Notes: generated from the letters alone by a model not told the origin. A stretch of DNA of 64,000 nucleotides from Isoetes taiwanensis (GCA_021234155.1 JAJEKV010000025.1:4761823-4825822), one strand, 5' to 3'. Counted from the first letter of the stretch, positions 12,411-23,480 are shown. Translations and numbers: made by a program.

Positions 12411-14290
12411 TGGTAATAAATACGTATTTTTTGTGTAGACTTGTATAATTATTGTAGGACTTCCTAAAACTTATTATTCTTTTTATTTAGGCCTATACTT
12501 GTAGTGTCTTAAACAACCTAGCAGGCAATCTTCAAGAGGATGCTTTCTTTTTTCCTCCTCAGTCCCTCCCTCCCTCCCTCCCCACCTCCCCCTCAGCACT
12601 CAATCAAACTTGCACCCTTTCCCGCCTTTTGTAGCCTATCCACATCGTAGATTCCGACCTCATCAAGATCCACCGAAGTATAAGTGAGGAAATATCGATT
12701 CCTTATTTTCTCGATCCAAGGCCATTAAAATTAGATAAGGCTTAAATTTACAAACACGGAGACATGTGAGGTCACGCTTTGTCCGGTGATACAAATCGGC
12801 CATCGCCATCTTTTTCTCGCTTGCTCAGCTCTCCCTTTTTTCTAACTCTCGCAAACTTTTTCTCTCATACGCTTTCTTTTCCTCTTGGTGGGTTATATCA
12901 GATTTCTATCATGATTCCTACTGACAGCTACAATAAGCAAAAAGGACCATATTTTGTAATTATCTTTTTTTCTTTTCGTGTAGGAGTTTTGCATATATAA
13001 ATTACAATAATGTAAGGTACAGGTCTTTTGATTGCATATATTTGGTTTCAAAATACTTTGCACCCATTGGATCTTGAGTTGAATTGGCACATATTTCAAT
13101 TGCTTTCTATTTTGTAGGAATGCAACCCTATCTTGCAGTGGAACAATGATATTTCGTGACTAACTTCTTTCATCCGACATGTCCTTTATACAATGAGTAT
13201 CGCCACCTTCATTACATAATGAAAAATCTTTACACATATATATTTGACCCACATCATTAAAGGACCTTCTGCCATACTTGTTTCCATATGGATACAAAGA
13301 CAGGAAATTGTAAACGCCATATCTACTTAGGATAAACTAGAAAAAGCAACAATTTTTGCTTAGATTATGTTCTTTGTACTAATACAAGAGAGTCAGATCA
13401 TGTTAAACACTAGCTCTAGCCATTACTACATGTAATTCTTATGGCAATAAATACGTATTTTCTGTGTAGACTTATATAATTATTGTAGGTAGGACTTTTA
13501 AAACTTATTATTCTTTTATTTTAGGTCAATAATTTGGTAGTTCAAACAACCCGGTAGGCAATCTTCAATAGTGATGCTTTTTTTTCCTCCTCACTCCCTT
13601 CCTCCCCCTTTTAGCACGCCATTCAATCAAACTTGCACCCTTCCTCGCTTTGTAGCCTATCCACATTTCCAAAGATATCTCCACCCATCAAGATCCAAAT
13701 ACCGAAGTATAGGAGAGAAACATTGATTCTATTCTATCTCTCTCATTTTCTGATCCAAGGCCATTAAAATTAGATAAGGCTTAAATTTCATAACACGAGA
13801 TGGCAGAGGTCACGCCATCCAGACACAAATCACACCGCCGCCTTTTCTCAAGCTTAAGTAATAGCCCCTCTTTTTCTAACCTGCAAACTTTTTACAAGGC
13901 TTTTCCTTTCTCAAGTTATAATCGCATTTCTATCATGATTCGTAACTCGGCTAAAAGGAATTATCGGTAATTATCTTCTTTTCTTCTTGCAGGAGTTTTG
14001 GTACATAATTCATAGTTTATCTTGCAAGGTACGCTGTGTCTTTGATTGCATATATTTGCTCTAGGAAATACTCTTGCACCCATTGGATCTCGAGTTGAAG
14101 TGGCACATATTTCACCCTGCTTTCTACTTTGTAGGAAATGCAAACCCCATCTTGCGTGAATTAATGATATTTCGCGGATCAAACTTCTTTCATCCATGTC
14201 CTTTATATTAATGAGTATCACAAATTTCGGCCATATACCTAAAAATCTTTACCACGCAGTTGTATATATTTGATCCATACCATTAAATGA
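12318..14290 (+). repeat. ~1.0 kb tandem duplication upstream of LINE copy 1
   Basis: The landmark ATAAATACGTATTTT-TGTGTAGAC occurs near 12417 and 13449, and the segments after it match to about 13300 and 14290. Both halves contain a pyrimidine tract (near 12553 and 13590), a TTGCATATATTTG landmark and TTGCACCCATTGGATCT. In the second locus copy only one unit exists (52440-53290). A further truncated copy is at 28540-29225. The unit lies directly upstream of LINE reverse-transcriptase sequence, where LINE 5' regions may carry tandem promoter monomers. Confidence 0.75.
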
Positions 14291-15719
14291 GCTTCTCAGC
14301 TTAAGTAATTTGTTTTCCGATATTGTAGCTAGACTCAGATGTTGCATCTTGCTATATTGCCAACACCGTGATGGTTGAGTTCAGACATAAAGTCAATCAT
14401 GCACTACTATCAAAGTAGTATGCCCGCATCCTGGCTGGCATGATACTCGTCAGTCCCCGCATGATAAGAAGACTCAGGAAATGGATACTAGTATGGAACT
14501 TGGAAGATATTGAAAGCCTCCTTCGACGTACCATGTACAGATCTCTTGCTTGGTAATATTTCATGTGTACCTGTCCATATTGAATTCCCCAAGATTACTA
14601 TTGTGCCAGTTTTTATGAAGAGAGGTGGAGGAAATGGAGAAATCACCTAAGCCTAAAGAGTCTCTACCTATCAATCAGATTCATTATTGGCGTCTTTCAC
14701 AACTCGTGGTGCAAAAGATTCAGATGGTATTGTTTTGATAGTTGATGCACTGAGCAAATTAACATATTGCATCTATGTATTGATTCGCTTTGATATCGTC
14801 AGAGGTAACCTCTCGTTCATATGGTGTTAACACTAAGCCTATAATTCGTATGATACGCGTCAAAGTATGAAGTGGATCAAAATTGCATTTTTCAGCATTT
14901 GTGTATCACATTTGTAGTCTACTTCAAAGAATACCGCTCTTGAGAATAAGGCAGAGGAGCAACTATGGACATACCTTCATGAGACTCCCTACAGAGTTCC
15001 TCGAAAGATCGTATGAGGAAGAACTAATCGCGCCCCATAGAGAGGGAGATCTTGGAAACACTAAAAATCTATGGAATGCCTCAGCTACATCCTCGCAATT
15101 AATGCAGGCACATCACTATGATTCCTAAGGTGGATACCCCTGTGTCTCCGGGAGATTGAGACCTCACCACAATCGACTAAATACAATATGTTTATTTAAC
15201 CGTGTCAATCAAGATTCCTGCCCCAAAGGAATATGACGGATAAATAGTATAGTATAAACCCAAGGCTTCGGTATCGGGAAACAAATTGTCGTGCCAGCAA
15301 TGCATGCTACTGCTTGACTTTCGTGAGTATACACACCACATTGATTGAGGTTCTTACAAAAGGCTATAGCACACCTTGGTTTCCCGGGATACCATATACA
15401 ACAAAATTGGAGTTTCAATGCTAATGCTTCATCCGCCATTATTAATGGTACCCATCAAACCTTTCCAATGCCAGAGAGGGGTGAGGCAAGGATGCCCATC
15501 GCCCCATACTTATTCTGATCATTGCTGAAATGGTCACTAGAATGGCTATTAGTTTACGGTGAAAGGAAGCTAATTAATGCCTCGAAGATGCCACAAGGGG
15601 ATGAGGACTTCACAATAATGCAATATGTCAACATGACACCTTGTGTTTCTTAAGCATGGAGATAATAGTTTGCCAAATTTCCTGAGGCAATTGATAAATT
15701 TGGAGCAGCTGCAGGAGTT

Positions 15720-16109
15720 ATGTTAAATAAAGCAAAAAGTGCAATAATTTATGACACTACGGAGGCAACTATCCAAGGCATCAAGGTTCTGGATAACAAG
15801 GCAGCTACAAAGATTTTGGGGATCCCTCTTGCTCTCAACCACTCTTTACATGGACTGTGGGAACCTATAGTCTCCGTGATTAAGGAAAAACTCCATAGGT
15901 ATCCTTCCACTTTATCTCTTGCTGGAAGAATTGAAATTGCTAACTCTGTGATTTGTAGTACACATGTTTTCTTCTCCTCAGTCCTGGTAGGAGATAAGGC
16001 CTCTTACAATCAAATTGAAAGGATTATCAGGAAGTTCATATGGCAAGGGTCACACAAAGTAGCATGGTCGATTTGGTCAAACCAAGGAAAGATGGGGGTC
16101 TCGCTGTAA
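15720..16109 (+). pseudogene. LINE reverse transcriptase thumb/connection segment (open fragment)
   Basis: This 129-codon open stretch is the longest intact part of the LINE coding region. It carries KILGIPL, LAGRIEIANSV and WQGSHKVAWSIWSNQGK, typical of the region between the RT palm and the C-terminal zinc knuckle in plant L1 elements. The ATG is not a true start; translation would come from far upstream. The frame shifts right after GKMG, and the knuckle follows in another frame. Confidence 0.8.
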
Positions 16110-16638
16110 GAACCTGCTCATACAAGCTCAAGCCTTAGCTGCCAAGATGGTGTGGAGAGCTCTATACCTTAATGCACCATCTCCCGCTCTTAAGCTCATC
16201 GATATTGGTTGCGGGTTTCTCACCCCGCTGGGAGTGTCACCTCAAGCATTGTCTACCGGATTCACCTTCTTTTCGCTTGACTCCGTGCCCCGGAACATCC
16301 AATATAATGAGAAGAATCCGGATGCATGGAATAATGCTGCATTATGCTACTGCACCACCTCGCTTTGGATGCCGTGAGTAAAGATACCAACTTCTTCTGG
16401 CACCCTGATTTAGCTCCTGAGGGCATTGGTTGCTTGGCCCTTCAATACCCCTCTAAGTACATGCAATGGTTTAATGCGGTATTACCAAAATTGAAGATCT
16501 AAGGACTCTTCTAATAGATGGCTCACCCGGGAGGAGATTAAGAACGAGAACTAAAGGTTCCAAATAGATAAAAAAAGATCTACCATATCATTATGGAACA
16601 TATGGGAGGATACCGGGAACTTAGCCGTAAAAGAATCA

Positions 16639-16940
16639 ATGGCGGTTGAACAAAAAGAAGTATATTCCTACAAAGACATCTACAGGGCCTTACTTGAAAG
16701 AAAACCATCCAAAGCTACTCTACTATGGGATTGTGAGGAGGACAAATTAAGTTCTGTTTGTGCAAAAGGCTGGAAAATATACACTGCTGCTAGGATCAAG
16801 ACCTTCAAATGGATTGCTTTGCATCAGAGTCTAGCCACCAATCATAATCGAGCCAAATATGATCACACCTCAGATCAAGCCAATGCAAATTATGTGGGGA
16901 AGTAGAGAACTCAAACCATGTTTTTGTATGCAATTGGTTG
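16639..16940 (+). pseudogene. LINE zinc-knuckle (zf-RVT-type) segment
   Basis: Encodes KDIYRALLERKPSK, FKWIALHQSLATNHNRAK and, after a small frameshift, CKLCGEVENSNHVFVCNW. The C-x2-C-x7-H-x4-C spacing is the zinc-binding motif found after the RT domain of plant L1 elements. The metal ligands are all present in both locus copies. Confidence 0.82.
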
Positions 16941-17263
16941 CTAGAGTTTTGAGATGGACAAAGACAAATTAATAAGGGAGTGCCAACTATTAATAATTTG
17001 CTTTCCTTTGGGACAATGGTAGCAGTTGGTCAACACTATGAGAACTCTAACTTGTTGGGCCATATGGTTACACAGAAACAGAGTTATGATTGGAGATTAT
17101 GCACCATCTATGATTTGGCTGAAAAGAACTTTGCTGGATCTTATCCAAATCTCGGCCATTGCCCACAAAACACTAAAGGGGAAAAAATATGATACAGAAT
17201 GGGACAGTATTGGTTCTTTTAAGGGACCATTTGAATTTTTTATACTAAAACTAACATTATCTG

Positions 17264-17671
17264 ATGATGTTTTGCACAGAAGCTATGAGGAGACTCAATA
17301 GAGCAGGAAGTTCTACTCGAGGAATGGGGCAAGCAGAAAATTTGGACGAGGAGGAGGCTATGTTGTCTCATACTGAAATGGAGGACATCTTCATCCAACT
17401 GAAGCAAGAGATGATTCACGCCCTGGCCATCAAGAAGTTACTGAAGAGGGAAGAGGTTTGGAGGAATAACGGGCTGAGGCCTTTCTTCCTCAACCTGTTT
17501 CATGCATGGCAGCAAAAAAGGGAGGCACATGTGCTCCTTCTGTTAGATTTCACTAATTTCCCTTGTGAGGAGCTCGATCTACTTCTGAATATCTATGGTA
17601 GACGCAGGGTGGCAAACCTGACCATACAGGATCTGATAGCAGCACAAGAAGGTTTCCAGGTTCCCAACTGA
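17264..17671 (+). pseudogene. LINE C-terminal tail (135-codon open frame)
   Basis: An open frame after the zinc knuckle, ending 190 bp before the poly(A). It is acidic then amphipathic (DEEEAMLSHTEMEDIF, then a Leu-rich end) and may form a helix or coiled coil. I do not recognise it as a known domain. The matching region in copy 2 (56330-56700) is broken into short frames. Confidence 0.6.
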
Positions 17672-18036
17672 TTTTCTGATATAACTGTACTTGCAAGTTT
17701 AAAACCTTTAAAGTTTATATTCATTCCATGATAGGAGTTCTTTTTGGACATGTCGAGAATCAGATTTCTGCATGCCAACTCTTGGTATATCTTTTTCCAA
17801 TGGATATATCTCTTTTTATGTACTTATTTTATTATTAATACCAAAAAAATCCTTGCCTTCAAAAAAAAAAAAAAAAATCTATATAAAATAATATTTTTAT
17901 ACAGAACGAACTATATGATTTAAATATTTATCTTTTCAACCTATTTAAAGGAAGTTTCAAGTTGAATAGTTTATTATTGATGAAGCAAATTATAAAATTG
18001 TTATAAATTAATATAAATATATAGTTCAACAATAAT

Positions 18037-18062
18037 AAGATAAGATAAGATAAGATAAGATG
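18037..18062. repeat. (AAGAT)5 microsatellite
   Basis: Five pentanucleotide repeats forming the tail of the short insertion. The paralogous site at 57066-57130 has about thirteen. Confidence 0.95.
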
Positions 18063-18490
18063 AATTTTTAAGTCCACGGGAACCCAATGGGTAATGGGGG
18101 ATCTGCACATGCAAGGGCAACAACCCATCTAAAAACCCAGGGACTAAGCCCCATCACCAAACACAATAACCAAATATTAAAAGGCTACCAATAATAAGAT
18201 AAGATAATGCTAATGCTAGTGGTAAATTTATGTTTCTAAAATTATCTAGACATAGCCACCCAAGGATTGGAAGGCCATTGATCTAGAATAATTGTCGCCT
18301 CCCCCAAGATAACGCCAATTTCTTTTGCAAAGTGGCTGCCCTCACCTTGCAGAGCTCCTCCCTACGGTTACACAATTGAAGAGGGGAGAGGTCCTCCCAT
18401 CTTGAAAACTAGTCCCTCGAGATGGTTTCCATGTTGAAGATCATGTAAGCTGCTAAGAGTGTCTTGAAACCGAACCAAAAGATGGCGAGG
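18037..18490 (-). mobile_element. Short retroelement-like insertion with (TTATC)n tail, copy 1
   Basis: Inserted in the satellite tail between AACAATAATA and AACTTCAAATTTAAAC. Read on the minus strand it ends GTGGACTTAAAAATTCATC followed by TTATC repeats, which is how short non-LTR elements or SINEs end. No coding frame or Pol III box is clear. Elements with related 3' ends but other tails occur at about 30787 and 49684. Confidence 0.5.
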
Positions 18491-18624
18491 GACGATCAAA
18501 TAAACTTCAAATTTAAACTTTTTTTTAAAATATTTTTAAGACTCGTCAAGAGTTTCCATATAATAGTATTAAGTCAATCGCTTATCAAGCCATCGGGTTT
18601 CATACACAAATTATCGTGGATTAT

Positions 18625-18790
18625 GTAAATTTTAAATTTATTAGATCAACTGAAAATTAAAATTTTGTATTCTTGAAATGTCTAATTTTAAATAGATTCA
18701 ATTGAAAATTAGTCTAGAAAGTAATTTTATGCTTTGATAACCATCATACTTTTAATCTAAAGATAAGTTTACATAATCAAAGCTTATAGT
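18625..18790. repeat. Array-edge flank, third copy
   Basis: Matches 5760-5925 and 48172-48340. In this copy it leads into the Ser/Pro-rich ORF region through ATCAAGAAAGAGTATACAATG. Confidence 0.85.
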
Positions 18791-18827
18791 TAGTAAAATC
18801 AAGAAAGAGTATACAATGCATATAATC

Positions 18828-19295
18828 TTATAATGGCATCCTTGAAGTGCTATTTATTAAATATAAATAGCTAGGGGATACAACATGTAAAGCTGGTGAT
18901 GAAGTTTGAATAGATTTATTAATAGGTGATGATGGACTATCAATTATAGATGAGTTTGGTGTTGGGCTTGAAAGTGGTATTTTATTTGGAGAAGTTTGCA
19001 TTGGGTTAGAAGAAGAAATTGAATTCTGAATAAGTTTAGTCGTAGGATGTGGACTTGATAATGAGCTGGATGATGCTGATATCGGGCTTGGAAGAAGAGC
19101 TTCAAGAGGGCATATGCATGAATATTTAGAACTTTGTTGGTTTCTCGTCTTATAGCTTCCTATATGTAAATCCATAAAATAGCCATTGCCTTGATACACT
19201 CTTATGCCATGCTCAGTCATTTTGAAATCTTGAATTTTGAGGGCCATGGTTGTGAAGATGCTAATAAACATTAGAAACAAGTTTGCAAACGCCAT
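18828..19295 (-). CDS. Predicted small secreted Ser/Pro-rich protein (155 aa)
   Basis: Family not recognised. The frame opens with MAFANLFLMFISIFTTMA, a good signal-peptide-like hydrophobic stretch ending in small residues. A polar segment with YQGNGYFMDLHIGSY (about residues 33-48) follows, then CICPLEA (about 60-66). From residue 68 the rest is dominated by Ser, Pro, Asn and Thr with SSP/SPT-type repeats. If made, the product would enter the secretory pathway and could be glycosylated, but this is inference. It is the only intact member of four copies in the window (others about 11880-12410, 51960-52400, 60246-60740). The last residues run into a segment that in the tandem satellites lies in opposite orientation, so the natural C-terminus may differ. 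It may also be a chance open frame in a repeat. Confidence 0.45.
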   Translation of the reverse strand: MAFANLFLMFISIFTTMALKIQDFKMTEHGIRVYQGNGYFMDLHIGSYKTRNQQSSKYSCICPLEALLPSPISASSSSLSSPHPTTKLIQNSISSSNPMQTSPNKIPLSSPTPNSSIIDSPSSPINKSIQTSSPALHVVSPSYLYLINSTSRMPL

Positions 19296-19546
19296 TATAT
19301 CTACGAGGATAAACTAGAAAAGCACAATTCGCTTAGGATTATGTTCTTTTGTACTAATAAAAGAGAGCTGATCATGGAAAGAACATGAGAGCTCTAGCTA
19401 GCACCATCATGTAATTCTTATGGCAACAACACAAATATTTTCTAGTCTAGACATATATAATTAAAAGAGCTTTAGGAGGGCATATGCATGAACCACGGCC
19501 CTCAAAATTCAAGTTTCAAAAGGACATGACGTAAGAGTGTATCAAG
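19190..19546. repeat. Inverted repeat beside the Ser/Pro-rich ORF
   Basis: Arm 1 (19190-19245, inside the ORF) ends in TTGAATTTTGAGGGCC. Arm 2 (19497-19546) begins GGCCCTCAAAATTCAA and continues as the reverse complement to the TGTATCAAG end. The arms are about 50 bp, separated by about 250 bp, so a transcript could fold into a hairpin. A direct repeat of about 97 bp period (AGAGCTT-AGGAGGGCATATGC) overlaps arm 2. Confidence 0.8.
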
Positions 19547-19549
19547 ACA

Positions 19550-20414
19550 TATATAATTAGAAGAGCTTCAGGAGGGCATATGCATGACCTTTTGGAGAAT
19601 TAGGCCATTCCTTTGATCAAAGGAATTATTAATGGAATAATGTAGTTCAGATGGATCTTACAGTTGTACCTGATCTGCCTTTTCTTTCCTTTTTTTTCTT
19701 TCATTTTGACAAATTTTGAAGTGCAAGTGTAGCATCTGAAGCATCTTGCAGTAGTTCAAGTGCAGATTTGATGTATTGTATACTGTGGTTCAAGTGCAAA
19801 TTTGAAGTATTGTGTACATGTTGATGAGAGACTATACAGATGAAGACCTTTATTGTCTTCATAAGCATCCTAATTTTACTTTTTTGGGGGTAATGTATTA
19901 TCCAACATTCTTAGAAAAATCGAAAAATCCTTCTATTGGAAATGAACACATTTATGTTTATGAGTTCAGAATTAAGTGAGTGAGAATTCTGTGCAAATGC
20001 GAAAAAATGTTTGCCACATTTCCTCTATTATTTTTCTGTACCTTTGGTTTGGGCATGTTTTTTTTGTAAGAAATTACTTTACAATTAATACCAGAGAACT
20101 AGAGCATTTGCTATTCAGCATTACCAAGGTAATACAAAACCAATGCCATTGGAGGCTATATATTTGCACAAACCAAGATGTGATGTTAACTACTTATATC
20201 TTCACATCTTGGAAGACTAAGTAGCAAGTTGATGTCTTGAGATTTATGTCTTTAAATGACGAAACATGAAAAAGAGCTTTTCTAAATTATAAGAGATATG
20301 CTTTGTAATTGGAGTGTTATTTGTTTCGACTACATTGTTGAAAATATATTGGTGGTATTGACCTAACAACTTTTGAAGTATATAATTGTTCACGCATGCT
20401 TAATTTGGTATAGG
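19550..20414. other. Host sequence of the duplicated locus, no gene seen
   Basis: Pairs with 61000-61630 and 63217-63420. It contains AT-rich sequence with short frames (for example 19976-20224) that do not keep their frame in the second copy. I see no domain or splice structure. Confidence 0.5.
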
Positions 20415-20544
20415 ATTTTTGGGTTGCCCCTAGGGGGGCAATCCCTTGTTTATGTGGGTTTTTGGCATATTCATGGTATATGCTAACATATGCCTAGAAT
20501 ATGCCAAAACTGCTAAAACCTCTTTGTAAGCTGTAAATGTTAGG

Positions 20545-23480
20545 TCATCCCCGTTGCCCGGGCGGCTGCCGTGCATACCGGGCTAACCGGGTCCGAAATT
20601 TTATATGTAGGCGGGGAGATCTAGAGTGGCATGGCAGGAAGCTTGAGGCATGGCACCATATGCTACAGAGGATTCTCTTTTTCTTCAGGGCTTCAGTGCA
20701 ACGGGAGTTTGAGTCACATGCATGTCCTTTGCTAGCAGAGAGGAGTTTGGCTGGATGGAAGCATTTTGCACAGATTTCCTTCTTTGTGTTGGTCTGTAAT
20801 TTACATTCGTAATCCCAATTAATGTTGCTCCAGTTTTCCTATGCCGTCCATTGGTTTCGAACTTGAAGTCTCCTCTTAACCTCGTCGGTCCTATTTGTTA
20901 GGACAGCTGTTGAGGTAACCCCTCTTTGTTATATTCGGATTATAAACCGCTTTTCAATTTTGTTATGGAATTCTTGTATGCTATGCTCGATTCTTGCTAC
21001 AAAACCAAAGCAATGAGAAACATAAGCCCTCAGAACTATCCTTAAGCTTATTTTTTTTCTCAAATAAAAGAAGACCTATCTTTTCTAGCAAAAAGAATTA
21101 GCAGAGTAAGTTCAGATCTTGTGACTTTTCTCTCGATAACTCAAGTAAAAACAGGCTCAAATGACTCACCACTGAAGTTACATGTGGGATACTGTTGCCA
21201 ACGTTTGGATATTGCTAGTTGTTGCTTATAGTTGATTAATGTACATGTGTTTTTATTGAAGTAGAACGTCTTAAGATGTTTACAAGCTCTTGCAAATTTC
21301 CAGTTAAATGTGTGCTAAGTTTTATACCATCTTTTTACTATGTTATGCAGGCAGGGTATCGACATATCGACTGTGCTCCAATATATGGGAATCAAAAGGA
21401 GGTTCTCTCTCTCCCTTTCTCTCTCCCTCCCCCGCTCTCACATGCACATACACAAACACACACACGCATTTAGGCGTAATGTGCCCAGACAACATTGAGC
21501 AATGTGGATCTTATGTGTGCATCTTTAATTGCTTTGCTTTTCATACATGCCTCTTGATAACATGTGCGCCATCCGTCGATTGGATTTGTTTTGCAAGACC
21601 TTATGCAGAATCGAACAGTCAAACGAGAAGATATCTGATCACTTCAAAACTCTGGTAATGTCATTTTCTTGCAATTCTTATGTTGATGCCAGCACATGGC
21701 AAACTTAGTGTTCCTACTTTATGTTGGTAAATCATTCAGGGTGTACAGATCATGCACTAAGATGTGCCTAAAGACCGACCAAACTTTACAGGACTTGCAA
21801 CTAGACTACCTTGATCTCTATCTTGTATGCATTCCAGCTAATACACATAAATTGCATCCGTACCATTTCTAATGTTGGCTTCTCTTTCTGCAGATACATT
21901 GGCCTTGTTAGATAAAGGGAACTTTTTGACAACATGAGTATGAGGAGTTGGACATAAAGGGACATGGCAAGCTATGGAGAAGCTTAAAGATGTTGGCAAA
22001 GTTTGTAATATAGGCGCCCCTCGTTGCCAGGCAGCTTTGTGCATACCGGCTAACCGGCCTGAATTTTATATGTAGGCGGGGAGATCTAGAGTGGCATGGC
22101 AGGAAGCTTGAGGCATGGCACCATATGCTACAGAGGATTCTCTCTTTTTCTTCAGGGCTTCAGCAACGGGAGTTTGAGTCACATGCATGTCCTTTGCTAG
22201 CAAAGGAGTTTGGCGGATGGAAGCATTTTGCACAGATTTCCTTCTTTGTGTTGGTCTGTAATTTACATTCTGTAATCCCAATTAATGTTGCTCCAGTTTT
22301 CCTATGCCAGCCCATTGGTTTTGAACTTGAAGTCTCCTCTTAACCTCGTCGGTCCTGCTGTTAGGGCTGTTGAGGTAACCCCTCTTTGTTATATTCGGAT
22401 TATAAACCGCTTTTCAATTTTGTTATGGAATTCTTGTATGCTATGCTCGATTCTTGCTACAAAACCAAAGCAATGAGAAACATGAGCCCTCAGAACTATC
22501 CTTAAGCTTATTTTTTTTTCTGTAAATAAAAGAAGACCTATCTTTTCTAGCAAAAAGAATTAGCAGAGTAAGTTCAGATCTTGTGACTTTTCTGATAACT
22601 CAAGTAAAAAACAGGCTCAAATGACTCACCACCGGTTACATGTGGGATATCAAGTACAACGTTTGATATTGCTAGTTGTTGCTTATAGTTGATTAATGTA
22701 CATGTGTTTTTATTGAAGTAGAACGTCTTAAGATGTTTACAAGCTCTTGCAAATTTCCAGTTAAATGTGTGCTAAGTTTTATACCATCTTTTTACTATGT
22801 TATGCAGGCAGGGTATCGACATATCGACCGTGGTTTCAATATATGGGAATCAAAAGGAGGTTCTCTCTCTCCCTTTCTCTCCCTCTCCCCGCTCTCACAT
22901 GCACATACTCAAACACACACGATTTAGATCGTAATGTGCCCAGACAACATTGAGCAATGTGGATCTTATGTGTGCATCTTTAATTGCTTTGCTTTTCATA
23001 CATGCCTCTTGATAACATGTGCTGCCATCTGTCAGATTGGATTTGTTTTGCAAGACCTCATGCAGAATCGAACAGTCAAACGAGAAGATATCTGGATCAC
23101 TTCAAAACTCTGGTAATGTCATTTTCTTGCAATTCTTATGTTGATGCCAGCACATGGCAAACTTAGTGTTCCTACTTTATGTTGGTAAATCATTCAGGTG
23201 TACAGATCATGCACCCGAAGATGTGCCTAAAGCACTGGACCAAACTTTACAGGACTTGCAACTAGACTACCTTGATCTCTATCTTGTATGCATTCCAGCT
23301 AATACACATAAATTGCATCTGGTACCATTTCTAATGTTGGCTTCTCTTTCTGCAGATACATTGGCCTGTTCGTATAAAGGGAACTTTTGGACAACATGAG
23401 TATGAGGAGTTGGACATAAAAGGGACATGGCAAGCTATGGAGAAGCTTAAAGATGTTGGCAAAGTTTGTAATATAGGAGT
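20545..23480 (+). repeat. Tandem duplication of ~1.46 kb within the aldo-keto reductase gene
   Basis: 20545-22013 is repeated at 22014-23480 in direct orientation with high identity, including introns. The junction falls inside the fourth reductase exon of the first copy: TTTGTAATATAGG is followed at 22014 by the sequence that starts the unit. In the second copy that exon continues normally (AGTGAGCAATTTTACC). Confidence 0.95.
20866..22013 (+). pseudogene. Aldo-keto reductase 5' gene fragment (first copy, truncated)
   Basis: Five exon pieces of a plant AKR4C-like NADPH-dependent aldo-keto reductase: about 20866-20914, 21351-21401, 21579-21654, 21741-21824 and 21894-22013. The second piece keeps AGYRHIDCAPIYGN, with the catalytic Asp and Tyr of the family's Asp-Tyr-Lys-His tetrad. 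The third contains the KREDI block but has lost one base before TSKLW. The first piece has four extra bases. The copy ends at the duplication junction within exon IHWPVR...VCNIG and has no 3' half, so it cannot make a whole enzyme. Splice sites GT/AG are visible at most edges. Confidence 0.88.

Larger units (their letters stand above)
14290..17877 (+). mobile_element. L1-type LINE, decayed, copy 1
   Basis: A non-LTR retrotransposon: it encodes a reverse transcriptase that copies its own RNA at a nicked target. Seen here are an RT fingers/palm remnant (RQG-P motif near 15485), a palm region damaged near 15620 where the YADD box should be, a long open thumb/connection frame (15720-16109, with WQGSHKVAWSIWSNQGK) and the plant LINE zinc knuckle (16639-16940). 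A C-terminal tail (17264-17671) and a poly(A) tract at 17861-17877 follow. No apurinic endonuclease domain is recognisable upstream, so the element is 5'-truncated or too decayed. It is non-functional as read. Copy 2 is at 53290-56909. Confidence 0.88.
17878..18625. repeat. Satellite-unit tail after LINE copy 1
   Basis: After the LINE poly(A) the sequence continues as the AT-rich part of the 2.45 kb satellite unit (CTATATAAAATAATATT, AACCTATTTAAAGGAAGTTTC, GAATAGTTTATTATTGATGA). The 18037-18490 insertion then interrupts it. The unit resumes at about 18500 and runs to the usual array-edge flank. The matching satellite half is not found upstream of the LINE. Confidence 0.85.

Noticed and set aside
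10725..20415. LTR retrotransposon structure
   Set aside because: Repeats here are segmental or tandem; I saw no TG...CA long terminal repeats, primer-binding site, protease or integrase that holds up.
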